From: Thiomonas intermedia
GTDB lineage: Bacteria; Pseudomonadota; Gammaproteobacteria; Burkholderiales; Burkholderiaceae_C
Direction of reading: 5' to 3'
Length of the DNA stretch: 47,609 nucleotides
Assembly (NCBI GenBank): GCA_020722545.1
Contig: DYKQ01000009.1
Coordinates: 1 to 47,609, forward strand
The number at the start of each line of letters is the position of its first letter. Within the stretch, counting starts at the first letter, position 1. The position numbers and the translations under genes were made by a program. Below the pieces are notes generated by a model. That model saw only the letters and a list, made by a program, of their open reading frames with translations. It ran no database searches and was not told the origin of the DNA. Of this stretch, positions 17,452 through 29,818 are shown one piece after another.

Positions 17452-18603
17452 ATGAGCAACTGGCGTCTTCCCGAATATTTTTCCGATGTGTTGCCGCGTG
17501 AGGCGGCGGTGATCGAGCACCTGCGCCGCGCCTGTCTCGATACGGCGCGAGGCTATGGCTACGCCCTGGTCATGCCGCCGCTGTTGGAGTTCGTCGATTC
17601 GCTGCTGTCGGGCACCGGGCAAGACCTCGATCTGCAAACTTTCAAGCTGGTTGACCAGATCTCCGGGCGGGCGCTGGGCTTGCGTGCCGACATGACGCCG
17701 CAGGCCGCCCGTATCGACGCTCACTTGCTGAATCAGGACGGCGTGACGCGCGTTTGCTATTGCGGCAGCGCGGTGCGCACGCATCCCGAGGGCGTGCACG
17801 CCAGCCGGGAAATTCTGCAATTCGGCGCCGAGCTGTACGGGCATGCCGGTCTGGAAGCCGATCTCGAAGTGCAGCAGCTTGCGCTGGACTGCCTGCGACT
17901 GGCGGGGGTGGAGCGGGCTGCGCTCGATCTGGCCGACAACCGCATCGTGCGTGGCGTGCTGTCAGGCATGCTGCTCGGGTCGCAAGACATGGAAGCGATT
18001 CTCGACGCACTGGCCAGCAAGGATGCCGGGGAGCTGCGGTTGCTGACGCGCGGCTGCACGCCAACCCAACGCTCAGCCATTCTCGCCCTGCCCGAGCTGT
18101 ACGGCGATGCGGACGTGCTGCTTGAGGCGCGGCGCGTGTTGCCGCAGCATGCACTCATTTCCCAGGCGATCGACGATCTGTCGGCGCTGGCCCGCCACCA
18201 CCGGCAGCAGGGCGCGCAGGTGCAGATCGATCTGGCCGACATGCGCGGCTATCGCTATCACAGCGGGGTGATTTTCAGCGTGTACGCACAAGGCTATGCC
18301 AATGCCGTGGCGCGTGGCGGGCGCTACGACGAAGTCGGCGCCAGCTTTGGCCGACCGCGCGCTGCCACCGGATTCTCCATGGACTTGCGCGAAGTGGCGG
18401 GCTTCGCCGCCGCGCCGCAGGCCAGTGCTGCCATTGTGGCGGAGTGGTCAACAGCCTCTGGTTTGCAGCAGGCTGTCGCCGATTTGCGACGCCGGGGCGA
18501 AACCGTGGTGCAATTGCCCCTTGGCCAGGCGCACGAAGCAAGCGCCTTCAGCCGCCAGCTTGTTCAGCGGGCCGGCGCCTGGCTGGTTGAAGATCGCGGC
18601 TGA
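17452..18603 (+). CDS. hisZ: ATP phosphoribosyltransferase regulatory subunit HisZ
   Basis: HisZ is a histidyl-tRNA synthetase paralogue that does not charge tRNA; it pairs with the short form of HisG to make the first enzyme of histidine synthesis. The 383-residue product keeps the class II synthetase core (LPEYFSDVLPREA start, FKLVDQISGRALGLRADMT, GVIFSVYAQGYANAVARGGRYDEVG) but lacks the C-terminal anticodon-binding domain and the arginine-rich motif 2 seen in HisS. Its presence predicts a short HisG elsewhere in the genome. It lies 46 bases after the DUF2065 gene and 52 bases before purA, the standard place in Burkholderiales. Confidence 0.93.
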   Translation: MSNWRLPEYFSDVLPREAAVIEHLRRACLDTARGYGYALVMPPLLEFVDSLLSGTGQDLDLQTFKLVDQISGRALGLRADMTPQAARIDAHLLNQDGVTRVCYCGSAVRTHPEGVHASREILQFGAELYGHAGLEADLEVQQLALDCLRLAGVERAALDLADNRIVRGVLSGMLLGSQDMEAILDALASKDAGELRLLTRGCTPTQRSAILALPELYGDADVLLEARRVLPQHALISQAIDDLSALARHHRQQGAQVQIDLADMRGYRYHSGVIFSVYAQGYANAVARGGRYDEVGASFGRPRAATGFSMDLREVAGFAAAPQASAAIVAEWSTASGLQQAVADLRRRGETVVQLPLGQAHEASAFSRQLVQRAGAWLVEDRG

Positions 18604-18643
18604 TCTTCCCTAACGCTATCGTTGGATAGACTGATTTACTTGA

Positions 18644-19978
<1,335 letters not shown>

Positions 19979-20033
19979 GCGTTCGGCGCGCTCCGGCAGA
20001 TTTCATTTTCCACACGTTCACAAAGGTTCGGCC

Positions 20034-20555
20034 ATGCTCAGCGAGGACGGCAAGCATCTCTATGTTTCCTGGGACGAATACCACGCCCTGATCGAAAAAC
20101 TCGCCCTCAAGGTGCATGCCTCGGGCTGGGAATTCGATCAGATCCTCTGCCTGGCGCGAGGCGGGGTGCGGCCTGGAGACATTCTGTCGCGGATTTTCGA
20201 CAAACCCCTGGCCATCATGTCCACCAGCTCCTACCGCGAAAGCGCCGGAACGGTGCAGGGCCGTCTGGACATCGCCCGCTACATCACGCTGCCGCGCGGG
20301 GAGCTTGAAGGGCGCGTGCTGCTCGTTGATGATCTGGCCGATTCGGGCGAGACCTTGAAAGCCGTTGAAAACCATTTGCGCGGCGCCGGAAAGATTACCG
20401 ATCTGCGCAGCGCCGTCATCTGGGTCAAGGGCATTTCGACCTATCTGCCCGAGTACTACGTGGACATGCTGCCCACGAGCCCCTGGATACACCAGCCCTT
20501 TGAAGAGTACGACGTGCTGCGTCCGACTCGTCTGGCCGAGCGCTGGAAAATCTGA
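20034..20555 (+). CDS. Purine-type phosphoribosyltransferase
   Basis: Type I phosphoribosyltransferase, probably salvaging hypoxanthine, guanine or xanthine with PRPP. The 173-residue product has the PRPP-binding loop VLLVDDLADSGETL at 95-108 and an N-terminal LARGGVRPGDIL segment typical of the xanthine/hypoxanthine group. Location next to purA supports a purine role, but the base used cannot be read from sequence. It is convergent with the DUF4124 gene; a long palindrome with T runs on both sides lies between them and probably terminates this purine transcript. Confidence 0.88.
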   Translation: MLSEDGKHLYVSWDEYHALIEKLALKVHASGWEFDQILCLARGGVRPGDILSRIFDKPLAIMSTSSYRESAGTVQGRLDIARYITLPRGELEGRVLLVDDLADSGETLKAVENHLRGAGKITDLRSAVIWVKGISTYLPEYYVDMLPTSPWIHQPFEEYDVLRPTRLAERWKI

Positions 20556-20591
20556 GCAAAGAGCCTGTCGGACTTGAGGATCGCGGGCTGC

Positions 20592-20691
20592 AAAAAGGCT
20601 GTGCGGCGTCCTGCAGCAGCGGTTTTTTGCCCATAGCTTGGGCTATGGGGCGGCAAATCCGTCGCCGCAGGCCATCCCCACACCCTTTTTT
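20592..20691. terminator. Long palindrome, probable bidirectional terminator
   Basis: Arms of about 47 bases are centred at 20640; the inner part CCATAGC-ttgg-GCTATGG is perfect, and most of the outer arm pairs (for example CCTGCAG against CTGCGGC-type changes, GTGCGG against CCCCAC). On the plus strand it ends in six T (20686-20691), and on the minus strand in five T, so it can act for both the phosphoribosyltransferase gene and the convergent DUF4124 gene. It is much longer than an ordinary terminator and resembles a dispersed palindromic element. Bases 20692-20764 hold nothing else I recognise. Confidence 0.7.
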
Positions 20692-20764
20692 CGCTCTACT
20701 GACTCAAGCCCAGCAGGCTCCCAGGCATTCGCTGGCAGCTCATGGGCAGCAGTTCATGGGCAAC

Positions 20765-21274
20765 TCAGCGGCAATACTGCGAAATGAGCCCGGCGATCTT
20801 GGCGCGTTCTGCGGCACGTTGCGCATCGTCCATGATGACGCGCTGGCCTTGGGCGTCGACTTGCACCATGCGTTGACCGCTATCGAGTACCTGGAGTTGC
20901 TTTTGCGCCTGCAGGCAGTTCTGCTGGTTCACAAGCGCCTGGGCCTGCTGCTGCTGTAGTTTGGCCTGTTCCTGCGCGGCTTGCTCGGCCTTTTTCTGTT
21001 CAGCGATTTTCTTTTCCAACTCGTTGCTGGCCTGGGGCTGCGATGCCGAGTGACTTGCGGCGGCTGGAACGGCGACGTTCGCGGCAGGGCGCTGCAGAAT
21101 GTTGCTGGCGGGAATGTTGGTTGGCGGTGGCTGGTCGCTGTAATGCACCTCGCCGCTGGCATCGCGCCATTTCCACTGCGCGGCGTGGGCAGACGTCATT
21201 CCCATCAGGGCCATGGCCAGAAACAGTGCGCTGCTGAAAACGCGAAATAGCGGAGCAGGTGCGAGAGTGCGCAT
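20765..21274 (-). CDS. DUF4124-domain periplasmic protein
   Basis: A 169-residue exported protein. The first 31 residues form a signal peptide (hydrophobic core FLAMALMGM, cleavage after SAHA). The DUF4124 motif follows at once: AQWKWRDASGEVHYSDQPPP. The remainder is a Lys/Gln/Ala-rich coiled-coil stretch (about 85-115) and a C-terminal part with two cysteines. Function of the family is unknown; members are common in betaproteobacteria, and this one sits divergent to guaB as in related genomes. The ATG at 21274 is chosen over an in-frame TTG nine codons upstream. Confidence 0.85.
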   Translation of the reverse strand: MRTLAPAPLFRVFSSALFLAMALMGMTSAHAAQWKWRDASGEVHYSDQPPPTNIPASNILQRPAANVAVPAAASHSASQPQASNELEKKIAEQKKAEQAAQEQAKLQQQQAQALVNQQNCLQAQKQLQVLDSGQRMVQVDAQGQRVIMDDAQRAAERAKIAGLISQYCR

Positions 21275-21314
21275 AAGGAGTCCCAGAGTCGCCGTGGTCA
21301 AAACAGGCTGCTAG

Positions 21315-22886
<1,572 letters not shown>

Positions 22887-22928
22887 ACTCTCATCCCCAT
22901 CGTCGGCTTCGTGCCGACGCTTGCTTTC

Positions 22929-24527
22929 ATGCACGACAAAATTCTCATTCTCGACTTCGGCTCGCAGGTCACGCAACTCATCGCCCGCCGCGTGCGCGAG
23001 GTGCAGGTGTACTGCGAAATTCACCCTTGCGATGTGAGCGATGCTTTCGTGCGCGAGTTCGCGCCCAAGGGCATCATTCTCTCGGGCAGCCACGGCAGCA
23101 CTTACGAAGACCACGAACTGCGCGCGCCGCAAGCCGTGTGGGATTTGGGCGTGCCCGTGCTGGGCATTTGCTATGGCATGCAGACCATGGCGGCGCAACT
23201 GGGCGGCAAGGTGGAATGGAGCGACCACCGCGAGTTTGGCTATGCCGAAGTGCGCGCCCGCGGTCACACCCGGCTGTTCGACGGCATCGAAGATTTCAGT
23301 ACGGCCGAAGGTCATGGCATGCTCAAGGTGTGGATGAGCCATGGCGACAAGGTGACCGATATGCCGCCGGGGTTCAGGCTCATGGCGTCCACGCCGAGTT
23401 GCCCCATCGCGGGCATGGCCGACGAGGCGCGCGGTTACTACGCCGTGCAGTTTCACCCCGAAGTCACCCACACCGTGCAGGGCAAGGCCATGCTCACGCG
23501 TTTCGTGCGCGAGATCTGCGGCTGCCGCGGCGACTGGGTCATGGGCGATTACATCGTTGAGGCGGTGCAGAGCATTCGCGCGCAGGTCGGTGACGAGGAG
23601 GTCATCCTCGGACTGTCGGGCGGTGTCGATTCTTCGGTAGCGGCGGCGCTGATTCACCGCGCCATCGGCGACCAGCTCACCTGCGTGTTCGTCGATCACG
23701 GCCTGCTGCGCCTGAACGAGGGCGACCTGGTGATGGACTTGTTCGCGGGCAAACTGCACGCCAAGGTGATCCGTGTGGACGCCGGCGAGCTGTTCCTGGG
23801 CCAGTTGGCGGGTGTGACCGATCCCGAGAAAAAACGAAAGATCATCGGCGGCCTGTTCGTCGATGTGTTCAAGGCCGAGGCTGCCAAGCTCAAAGGCGAC
23901 GGCGCCAAGGGCGCGAAGTGGCTGGCGCAGGGCACCATCTACCCCGATGTGATCGAGTCGGGCGGCGCCAAAAGCAAAAAGGCCGTCACCATCAAGAGCC
24001 ATCACAACGTGGGCGGCCTGCCCGAGCAACTCGGCCTGAAACTGCTGGAACCCCTGCGCGAACTGTTCAAGGACGAGGTGCGCGAGTTGGGCGTGGCGCT
24101 GGGCCTGCCGCCCGAAATGGTCTATCGCCACCCCTTCCCCGGCCCGGGGCTGGGCGTGCGCATTCTGGGCGAGGTGAAGAAGGAGTACGCCGACCTGCTG
24201 CGCCGGGCCGACGCCATCTTCATCGAAGAGCTGCGTTCGACCCTCGAGCCGGATTCCGGCAAGAGCTGGTACGAGCTGACCAGCCAGGCCTTCGCCGTGT
24301 TCCTGCCGGTCAAGAGCGTGGGCGTGATGGGCGACGGCCGCACCTACGACTATGTGGTCGCGCTGCGCGCGGTGCAGACCAGCGATTTCATGACCGCCGA
24401 CTGGGCCGAACTGCCCTATGCGCTGCTCAAAAAAGTGTCCAGCCGCATCATCAACGAGGTGCGCGGCATCAACCGCGTGACCTACGACGTGAGTTCCAAG
24501 CCGCCGGCGACCATCGAGTGGGAGTGA
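22929..24527 (+). CDS. guaA: GMP synthase (glutamine-hydrolysing)
   Basis: Converts XMP to GMP with ATP and glutamine. The 532-residue product has an N-terminal class I glutamine amidotransferase with nucleophile Cys81 in GICYGMQ and the His-Glu pair in QFHPEVTHT. The ATP pyrophosphatase P-loop is LSGGVDSSV, and the C-terminal dimerisation/XMP-binding domain ends in the family's TIEWE. The ATG at 22929 gives the usual [13 protein letters not shown] start; a GTG 6 codons earlier is rejected. It is the second gene of the guaBA operon; a GC-rich hairpin without T run follows. Confidence 0.97.
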   Translation: MHDKILILDFGSQVTQLIARRVREVQVYCEIHPCDVSDAFVREFAPKGIILSGSHGSTYEDHELRAPQAVWDLGVPVLGICYGMQTMAAQLGGKVEWSDHREFGYAEVRARGHTRLFDGIEDFSTAEGHGMLKVWMSHGDKVTDMPPGFRLMASTPSCPIAGMADEARGYYAVQFHPEVTHTVQGKAMLTRFVREICGCRGDWVMGDYIVEAVQSIRAQVGDEEVILGLSGGVDSSVAAALIHRAIGDQLTCVFVDHGLLRLNEGDLVMDLFAGKLHAKVIRVDAGELFLGQLAGVTDPEKKRKIIGGLFVDVFKAEAAKLKGDGAKGAKWLAQGTIYPDVIESGGAKSKKAVTIKSHHNVGGLPEQLGLKLLEPLRELFKDEVRELGVALGLPPEMVYRHPFPGPGLGVRILGEVKKEYADLLRRADAIFIEELRSTLEPDSGKSWYELTSQAFAVFLPVKSVGVMGDGRTYDYVVALRAVQTSDFMTADWAELPYALLKKVSSRIINEVRGINRVTYDVSSKPPATIEWE

Positions 24528-24548
24528 AATCGGGTCTTTCAGGGACTA

Positions 24549-24578
24549 TGGCCAGCTATCGGTGGCTACCGCTGGCCA
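24549..24578 (+). other. Hairpin after guaA
   Basis: TGGCCAG at 24549-24555 pairs with CTGGCCA at 24572-24578; nested inside are CGGT and ACCG around a GGCT loop, with a CTAT bulge on one side. There is no T run, so it is not a typical intrinsic terminator; it could stabilise the guaBA mRNA 3' end. The rest of the gap 24528-24637 shows nothing more. Confidence 0.5.
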
Positions 24579-24637
24579 GTAAACGGGTTGACGGTAGAGC
24601 TGGCGGTAAGAACCGGATTCTTACGAACAGTCCGAAT

Positions 24638-25462
24638 TCAAACTTCCGTTGGCGGTAGCAGCAACACCAGTTTGTAGTCCGGCCGCAGCGCGGCGCGCAG
24701 GGTTAACTGTTCATAGACTAGTCGGCCTCGCCGCGGGTGCATGAAGCCGCGCGCGCCACCCTCACGTTCCTGCACGTCGTTGCGCTTCCACAGTGCGGCA
24801 AACTCCGGGCTGCGCGCGCCGAGTTCGTCGATCAGTTCACGCATCGGCGCGGCCTGCAGCCGCGCGGCGCAGTCGGCGCGGAATTCGGCCACCAGGCGTT
24901 GCGAACGCTCGTTCCAGTTCTCGATCAGGGTGCGCGCCTTCGGGCTGAAAAACAAAAAGCGCAGCAGATTGGGCACGGCCTCGGGGGTGTCGTCGCCTGC
25001 CTGCCAATCGAGAAACAGATCGGCGGCAGGGGCATTGCCCGCCACCACGTCCCAGCGCTGATTCAGCACATAGGCCGGATGCCCCATCGCATGCACGCTG
25101 CGCAGCACCGCATCGACCGCCTTGGGAGGGGCAGCCGGTTCACTGGGGTCGCGCCGCCGTGCCAGTTCGAACAGGTAGGCGCGTTCTGCCGTGCTGAGTT
25201 GCAGCGCCTGTGCCAGTCGCTCCAGCGTCTTGGGTGAAGGCGCGACCGGCCGTCCCTGTTCCAGCCAGGTGATCCAGGTGGCGCTGACGCCGCAGAGCGA
25301 GGCGAGCTCTTCGCGGCGCAACCCGGGTGCACGCCGCCGCCCCGTCGCAGGCAGGCCTGCTGCAGCAGGCGACAGACGATTGCGGTGCAGACGGATGAAC
25401 TCGCCCAGAAGGCGGCTGCCCTGGTGCGGATCGGCGGGCATGGAGGATGACGGCGACGACAT
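24638..25462 (-). CDS. XRE-family transcriptional regulator with MmyB-like ligand domain
   Basis: A 274-residue regulator. The N-terminal helix-turn-helix covers about 38-95 (APGLRREELASLCGVSATWI, then TWLEQGRPVAPSPKTLERLA). The rest, about 112-270, is the MmyB-like PAS-type ligand-binding domain (AYVLNQRWDVVAGNAPAADLF, NLLRFLF, ending RPDYKLVLLLPPTEV). Proteins of this type usually act as local regulators of a divergently transcribed enzyme gene, here the methyltransferase 138 bases away, with the repeated site between them as a likely operator. The ligand is unknown. The gene is on the opposite strand to its neighbours and interrupts the core gene block, which suggests an accessory insertion. 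Confidence 0.9.
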   Translation of the reverse strand: MSSPSSSMPADPHQGSRLLGEFIRLHRNRLSPAAAGLPATGRRRAPGLRREELASLCGVSATWITWLEQGRPVAPSPKTLERLAQALQLSTAERAYLFELARRRDPSEPAAPPKAVDAVLRSVHAMGHPAYVLNQRWDVVAGNAPAADLFLDWQAGDDTPEAVPNLLRFLFFSPKARTLIENWNERSQRLVAEFRADCAARLQAAPMRELIDELGARSPEFAALWKRNDVQEREGGARGFMHPRRGRLVYEQLTLRAALRPDYKLVLLLPPTEV

Positions 25463-25501
25463 GGCGGTTCACGAAGGCGAAGATTGAAGCGCTCTCCCAG
25501 G

Positions 25502-25546
25502 CTGGTGGGTTTTTATACCAGGATATTTTGTCATCTTGTACCAGGA
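25502..25546. promoter_or_regulatory. Paired TACCAGGA sites, candidate operator
   Basis: TACCAGGA occurs at 25516-25523 and again at 25539-25546, 23 bases apart (about two helical turns). An inverted half-site CTGGT is at 25502-25506. They lie in an A/T-rich patch within an otherwise GC-rich window, between the divergent regulator and methyltransferase starts, where an operator of the MmyB-type regulator would be expected. Confidence 0.5.
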
Positions 25547-25600
25547 AAAATGCCGGGCTATCTTTGCCCCATCATCGTTGCCTCGTCTTGGAGCACCCCC

Positions 25601-26365
25601 ATGAAACAGCCCGCTTTGGCCGCCCATCAGTTCGGCGCCAGCGCCTCCGCCTATCTCACCAGTGCCGTTCATGCGCAGGGGCAGGATCTGCAGCGTCTTG
25701 GTGCGATGGTGCAGAAAGAGCACCCCTGCCGTGCGCTCGATCTTGGTTGCGGCGCCGGGCACGCCAGCTTTGTCCTGGCGGCCGCGGGCGCGCAGGTCAC
25801 CGCCTTCGACCTGTCGCCTGCGATGCTCGCCATCGTGGCGCAAGAGGCGGCAGCCCGCGGCCTGCACCATCTGCAGACTTGCCAGGGTCCGGCCGACGAA
25901 CTGCCCTTCGCCGATGCCAGCTTCGATCTGGTGGTCACCCGCTTTTCAGCGCATCACTGGCCCGATGTGCCTGCCGCATTGCGCGAAATGCGCCGGGTCA
26001 TCAAGCCGCAGGGAACGCTGATCGTCATCGACGTCGTGGCCCTGGAGTCGCCGCTGTGCGACACCCTGCTGCAGACGGTGGAGATATTGCGCGACGCCTC
26101 GCATGTGCGCGATTACCGCGCTTCCGAGTGGAGCGCCATGCTGCAGCAGGCCGGCTTTGCCGCGCCCGGCGTGGATGGCTGGAGTCTGACCATGGAATTC
26201 GCCTCGTGGGTGGCGCGCATGCGCACCCCGGAGCTGCGAGTGCAGGCCATCCGCGACGTGTGGGCGCAGGCGCCGCAGGAGGCGCGCGAGGCGATGCACG
26301 TTCAGCCCGATGGATCGTTCGATCTGTCGGTGGCATGGCTGCAAACCCAGCCGAGCACGGCGTGA
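25601..26365 (+). CDS. Class I SAM-dependent methyltransferase (YafE/UbiE-like)
   Basis: A 254-residue methyltransferase. SAM-binding motif I is at 45-53 (ALDLGCGAG), motif II at about 66-71 (VTAFDLS), and DASFDLVVTRFSAHHWPD is the motif IV region, followed by a UbiE-like C-terminal half. The N-terminus HQFGASASAYLTSAVHAQG is the pattern I associate with YafE-like proteins, whose substrate is not known. The ATG at 25601 has GGAG 7 bases upstream; the open frame runs 39 codons further upstream through the operator region without family similarity. The divergent MmyB-type regulator probably controls it. Confidence 0.88.
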   Translation: MKQPALAAHQFGASASAYLTSAVHAQGQDLQRLGAMVQKEHPCRALDLGCGAGHASFVLAAAGAQVTAFDLSPAMLAIVAQEAAARGLHHLQTCQGPADELPFADASFDLVVTRFSAHHWPDVPAALREMRRVIKPQGTLIVIDVVALESPLCDTLLQTVEILRDASHVRDYRASEWSAMLQQAGFAAPGVDGWSLTMEFASWVARMRTPELRVQAIRDVWAQAPQEAREAMHVQPDGSFDLSVAWLQTQPSTA

Positions 26366-26436
26366 AGCGCGCCAACTAAAATCAACCTTTCATGACAAGT
26401 CTTGCGCGCGCCGCGAACAAGACGCAGGAGATGCCG

Positions 26437-27840
26437 ATGGGCCGAACGCTTTACGACAAATTGTGGGACGAGCATGTGGTGCGCACCGAAAGCGACGGCA
26501 CCGCGCTGCTTTACATCGACCGCCACCTGGTGCACGAAGTCACCAGCCCGCAGGCCTTTGAAGGGCTGCAACTCGCGGGCCGCAAGGTCTGGCGGGTGAG
26601 CGCGAATCTGGCGGTGGCCGATCACAATGTGCCCACGACCGACCGCGCCGAGGGCATCGCCGATCCGATATCAAAGCTGCAGGTCGAGACGCTCGACGCC
26701 AACTGCGCCGCCAATGGCATCACCGAGTTCCGCATGAACGACCGCCGCCAGGGCATCGTGCATGTCATCGGCCCGGAGCAGGGCGCCACCCTGCCCGGCA
26801 TGACGGTGGTCTGCGGCGACTCGCATACCAGCACCCACGGCGCCTTCGGCGCGCTGGCCTTTGGCATCGGCACCAGCGAAGTCGAGCATGTGCTGGCTAC
26901 CCAAACCCTCCTGGCGCGCAAGATGAAAAACATGCTGGTGCGGGTGGATGGGCCGCTTCCGGCGGGCTGCCGCGCCAAGGACATCGCTCTGGCCGTCATC
27001 GGCAAGATCGGCACCGCAGGCGGCACCGGCTACACCATCGAGTTCGGCGGCAGCACCATCGCCGCGCTCAGCATGGAAGGCCGCATGACTCTGTGCAATA
27101 TGGCCATCGAGGCCGGGGCGCGCTCCGGGCTGGTGGCCGTGGACGACACGACGATCCACTATGTGCGCGGCCGTCCCTTCGCGCCCACCGGCGTGGCCTG
27201 GGACATGGCGGTGCAGTACTGGCGCGGACTGCATTCCGACGCCGATGCGAAGTTCGACCGCGTGGTCACGCTCGACGCGCGCGAACTCGTGCCGCAAGTC
27301 ACCTGGGGCACTTCGCCCGAAATGGTGTTGCCCATCGACGCCCGCGTGCCCGATCCAGATAAAGAAAAGGACGCCAACAAACGCGCGGCGATGGAGCGCG
27401 CGCTGACCTATATGGGCCTGGAGCCGAACAAGGCCATTGCCGACATCCGCATCGACAAGGTGTTCATCGGCTCCTGCACCAACTCGCGCATCGAAGACCT
27501 GCGCGATGCGGCGCAGGTGCTGGCCGGGCGGCATATCGCATCGAACGTGCGGCAGGCGCTGGTGGTGCCGGGCTCGGGGTTGGTCAAGGCGCAGGCCGAA
27601 GCCGAAGGGCTGGACACCATTTTCAAGGCCGCCGGTTTTGAATGGCGCGAGCCCGGCTGCTCCATGTGCCTGGCGATGAACGCCGACCGTCTGGAGCCGG
27701 GCGAGCGCTGCGCCTCCACTTCCAACCGCAACTTCGAAGGGCGGCAGGGGGCGGGCGGGCGTACCCATCTGGTCAGCCCGGCCATGGCCGCGGCCGCCGC
27801 CGTGGCCGGTCATTTTGTCGACGTGCGCAAGCTGTCATGA
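26437..27840 (+). CDS. leuC: 3-isopropylmalate dehydratase large subunit
   Basis: Aconitase-family enzyme that with LeuD isomerises 2-isopropylmalate to 3-isopropylmalate in leucine synthesis. The 467-residue product has the [4Fe-4S] ligands Cys347 (GSCTNSR), Cys408 and Cys411 (CSMC). It also has [14 protein letters not shown] and the C-terminal [12 protein letters not shown] motif. AGGAG at 26426-26430 sits 6 bases before ATG 26437 and directly against ATG 26431, so 26437 is preferred (start [14 protein letters not shown]). leuD follows, with a tiny entericidin-type gene between them. Confidence 0.96.
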   Translation: MGRTLYDKLWDEHVVRTESDGTALLYIDRHLVHEVTSPQAFEGLQLAGRKVWRVSANLAVADHNVPTTDRAEGIADPISKLQVETLDANCAANGITEFRMNDRRQGIVHVIGPEQGATLPGMTVVCGDSHTSTHGAFGALAFGIGTSEVEHVLATQTLLARKMKNMLVRVDGPLPAGCRAKDIALAVIGKIGTAGGTGYTIEFGGSTIAALSMEGRMTLCNMAIEAGARSGLVAVDDTTIHYVRGRPFAPTGVAWDMAVQYWRGLHSDADAKFDRVVTLDARELVPQVTWGTSPEMVLPIDARVPDPDKEKDANKRAAMERALTYMGLEPNKAIADIRIDKVFIGSCTNSRIEDLRDAAQVLAGRHIASNVRQALVVPGSGLVKAQAEAEGLDTIFKAAGFEWREPGCSMCLAMNADRLEPGERCASTSNRNFEGRQGAGGRTHLVSPAMAAAAAVAGHFVDVRKLS

Positions 27841-27867
27841 TTTGCCCTATTTTTTCAGGAGATCGAA

Positions 27868-28005
27868 ATGAAACCTCTGCTGTCCATTCTTCTGCTCGTC
27901 GCCACGCTGCTGTCGCTGACCGCCTGCAATACCGTGGCCGGCATGGGCCAGGACCTCAAGGCGGGTGGTCAGGCCATCACCAATGCGGCTGAGAAGTCGA
28001 AATAA
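27868..28005 (+). CDS. Entericidin-type small lipoprotein
   Basis: A 45-residue lipoprotein lying between leuC and leuD. It has a signal peptide ending LTAC with the acylated Cys at 20; the mature part NTVAGMGQDLKAGGQAITNA is characteristic of the entericidin A/B family (EcnA/EcnB). In E. coli these form an antidote/toxin lipoprotein pair tied to stationary-phase lysis; single copies in other proteobacteria have no proven role. AGGAG lies 6 bases before the ATG. It is in the same direction and tightly spaced (27 and 33 bases), so it is transcribed with the leucine genes. Confidence 0.9.
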   Translation: MKPLLSILLLVATLLSLTACNTVAGMGQDLKAGGQAITNAAEKSK

Positions 28006-28038
28006 CACCCGAATACCGCGGCAACGCGGAAAGACCCC

Positions 28039-28686
28039 ATGGAAAAATTCGTCGTCCACAAGGGACTGGTCGCGCCGATGGATCGCGACAATGTCGATAC
28101 CGACGCCATCATCCCCAAGCAGTTCCTGAAGTCGATCCGCCGCAGCGGTTTCGGCCCCAATCTGTTTGACGAGTGGCGCTATCTCGATCACGGCGAGCCG
28201 GGGCAGGATCCCGCCTCGCGCAAGCCCAATCCCGACTTCGCGCTCAACCAGCCGCGCTATGCGGGCGCCAGCATTCTGCTGGCGCGCGACAACTTCGGTT
28301 GCGGTTCGTCCCGCGAGCACGCGCCCTGGGCGCTGCAGCAATACGGCTTTCGCGCCCTGATCGCCAGCAGCTACGCCGACATCTTCTACAACAACTGCTT
28401 CAAGAACGGCTTGCTGCCCATCGTGCTGCCCAAGGCGCAGGTGGCGCGGCTGTTCGACGAGCTCTACGCCTTCGTCGGCTATTCGCTCACCATCGATCTG
28501 TCGCGGCAGGTGGTAGTCAAGCCCGATGGCAGCGAGCTGGCCTTCGACGTGGGCGACTTCCGCAAGCACTGCCTGATCAACGGGCTCGACGACATCGGCC
28601 TCACCCTCGGCCATGCGCAGGAGATTCGCGCCTTTGAAGCCGAGCGCCTGGCCCGCATGCCCTGGCTCGACAACCGCATCCTTTAA
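28039..28686 (+). CDS. leuD: 3-isopropylmalate dehydratase small subunit
   Basis: Swivelling-domain partner of LeuC. The 215-residue product shows [20 protein letters not shown], the substrate-recognition segment [14 protein letters not shown], and the [12 protein letters not shown] region; length is standard. The ATG at 28039 lies 33 bases after the entericidin gene, and leuB begins 14 bases after the stop. Confidence 0.96.
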   Translation: MEKFVVHKGLVAPMDRDNVDTDAIIPKQFLKSIRRSGFGPNLFDEWRYLDHGEPGQDPASRKPNPDFALNQPRYAGASILLARDNFGCGSSREHAPWALQQYGFRALIASSYADIFYNNCFKNGLLPIVLPKAQVARLFDELYAFVGYSLTIDLSRQVVVKPDGSELAFDVGDFRKHCLINGLDDIGLTLGHAQEIRAFEAERLARMPWLDNRIL

Positions 28687-28700
28687 CGCAACCCCCACAC

Positions 28701-29780
28701 ATGAAAATCGCCGTATTGCCCGGAGACGGAATCGGGCCCGAAATCATTGCCGAAGCCGTCAAGGTGCTCCAGCGCATTGCGCAAGACGGGTTCGACTTCA
28801 CCTTCGAGTTCGCCGATGTCGGCGGCGCGGCCTATGCCGCCAGCGGCCATCCGCTGCCCGAGGCCACCCTAAGCCTGGCCAAGTCGGCCGACGCGGTGCT
28901 GTTCGGCGCGGTGGGCGACTGGAAGTACGACACCCTGGAGCGGCGCCTGCGCCCCGAGCAGGCCATTCTGGGCTTGCGCAAAAACCTCGGTCTGTTCGCC
29001 AATCTGCGCCCGGCCATCCTCTACCCCGAACTGGCCGATGCCTCCAGCCTGAAGCCCGAAGTGGTGTCTGGCCTGGACATTCTCATCGTGCGCGAACTGA
29101 CTGGCGACATCTACTTCGGCCAGCCGCGCGGCCGTCGCATGTCGCCCGACGGCGCCTTCGCCGGCCAGCCCGAGGCATTCGACACCATGCGCTACAGCCG
29201 CCCGGAAATCGAGCGCATTGCGCATGTGGCGTTCAAGGCGGCGCAGGGCCGCAACAAGCGCCTGACCAGCGTGGACAAGGCCAATGTGCTGGAGACCTTC
29301 CAGTTCTGGAAAGACATCGTCACCGAGGTTGGCCAGCAGTACCCTGACGTGCAGCTCGACCATATGTACGTGGACAACGCCGCGATGCAACTCGTCAAGG
29401 CGCCGAAAAAATTCGACGTCATCGTCACCGGCAATCTGTTCGGCGACATCCTCAGCGACGAGGCGTCGATGCTCACCGGCTCCATCGGCATGCTGCCGTC
29501 GGCGTCCTTGAACGAAAAGGGACAGGGCTTGTATGAACCGAGCCACGGCAGCGCGCCCGACATCGCCGGTCAGGGCATCGCCAATCCGCTGGCGACCATC
29601 CTGAGCGCGGCGATGATGCTGCGGCATTCGCTCGGATTGCCGGAGCAGGCCGACCGCATCGAGGCTGCCGTGCAGAAGGCGCTCGCACAGGGCCTGCGCA
29701 CACCGGACATTCACGCGCCGGGCACGCAAAAAGTCAGCACCGCGCAAATGGGCGACGCGGTGGTCGCGGCGCTGGGTTGA
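28701..29780 (+). CDS. leuB: 3-isopropylmalate dehydrogenase
   Basis: NAD-dependent oxidative decarboxylation of 3-isopropylmalate, the last pathway-specific step before leucine transamination. The 359-residue product begins [14 protein letters not shown] after Met. It contains [24 protein letters not shown], the metal-binding [14 protein letters not shown] and [14 protein letters not shown] motifs, and the NAD-binding [14 protein letters not shown] segment. The product is of normal length, with asd beginning 38 bases further on. Confidence 0.97.
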   Translation: MKIAVLPGDGIGPEIIAEAVKVLQRIAQDGFDFTFEFADVGGAAYAASGHPLPEATLSLAKSADAVLFGAVGDWKYDTLERRLRPEQAILGLRKNLGLFANLRPAILYPELADASSLKPEVVSGLDILIVRELTGDIYFGQPRGRRMSPDGAFAGQPEAFDTMRYSRPEIERIAHVAFKAAQGRNKRLTSVDKANVLETFQFWKDIVTEVGQQYPDVQLDHMYVDNAAMQLVKAPKKFDVIVTGNLFGDILSDEASMLTGSIGMLPSASLNEKGQGLYEPSHGSAPDIAGQGIANPLATILSAAMMLRHSLGLPEQADRIEAAVQKALAQGLRTPDIHAPGTQKVSTAQMGDAVVAALG

Positions 29781-29818
29781 ACGCGGCATTGGAAAGACGA
29801 CACACAACGGAACGGATG

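Noticed and set aside
17452-18603. hisZ as a second, degenerate hisS gene
   Set aside because: Loss of motif 2 residues and of the anticodon domain is the normal HisZ state, and its position before purA is standard, so it is not a decaying synthetase.
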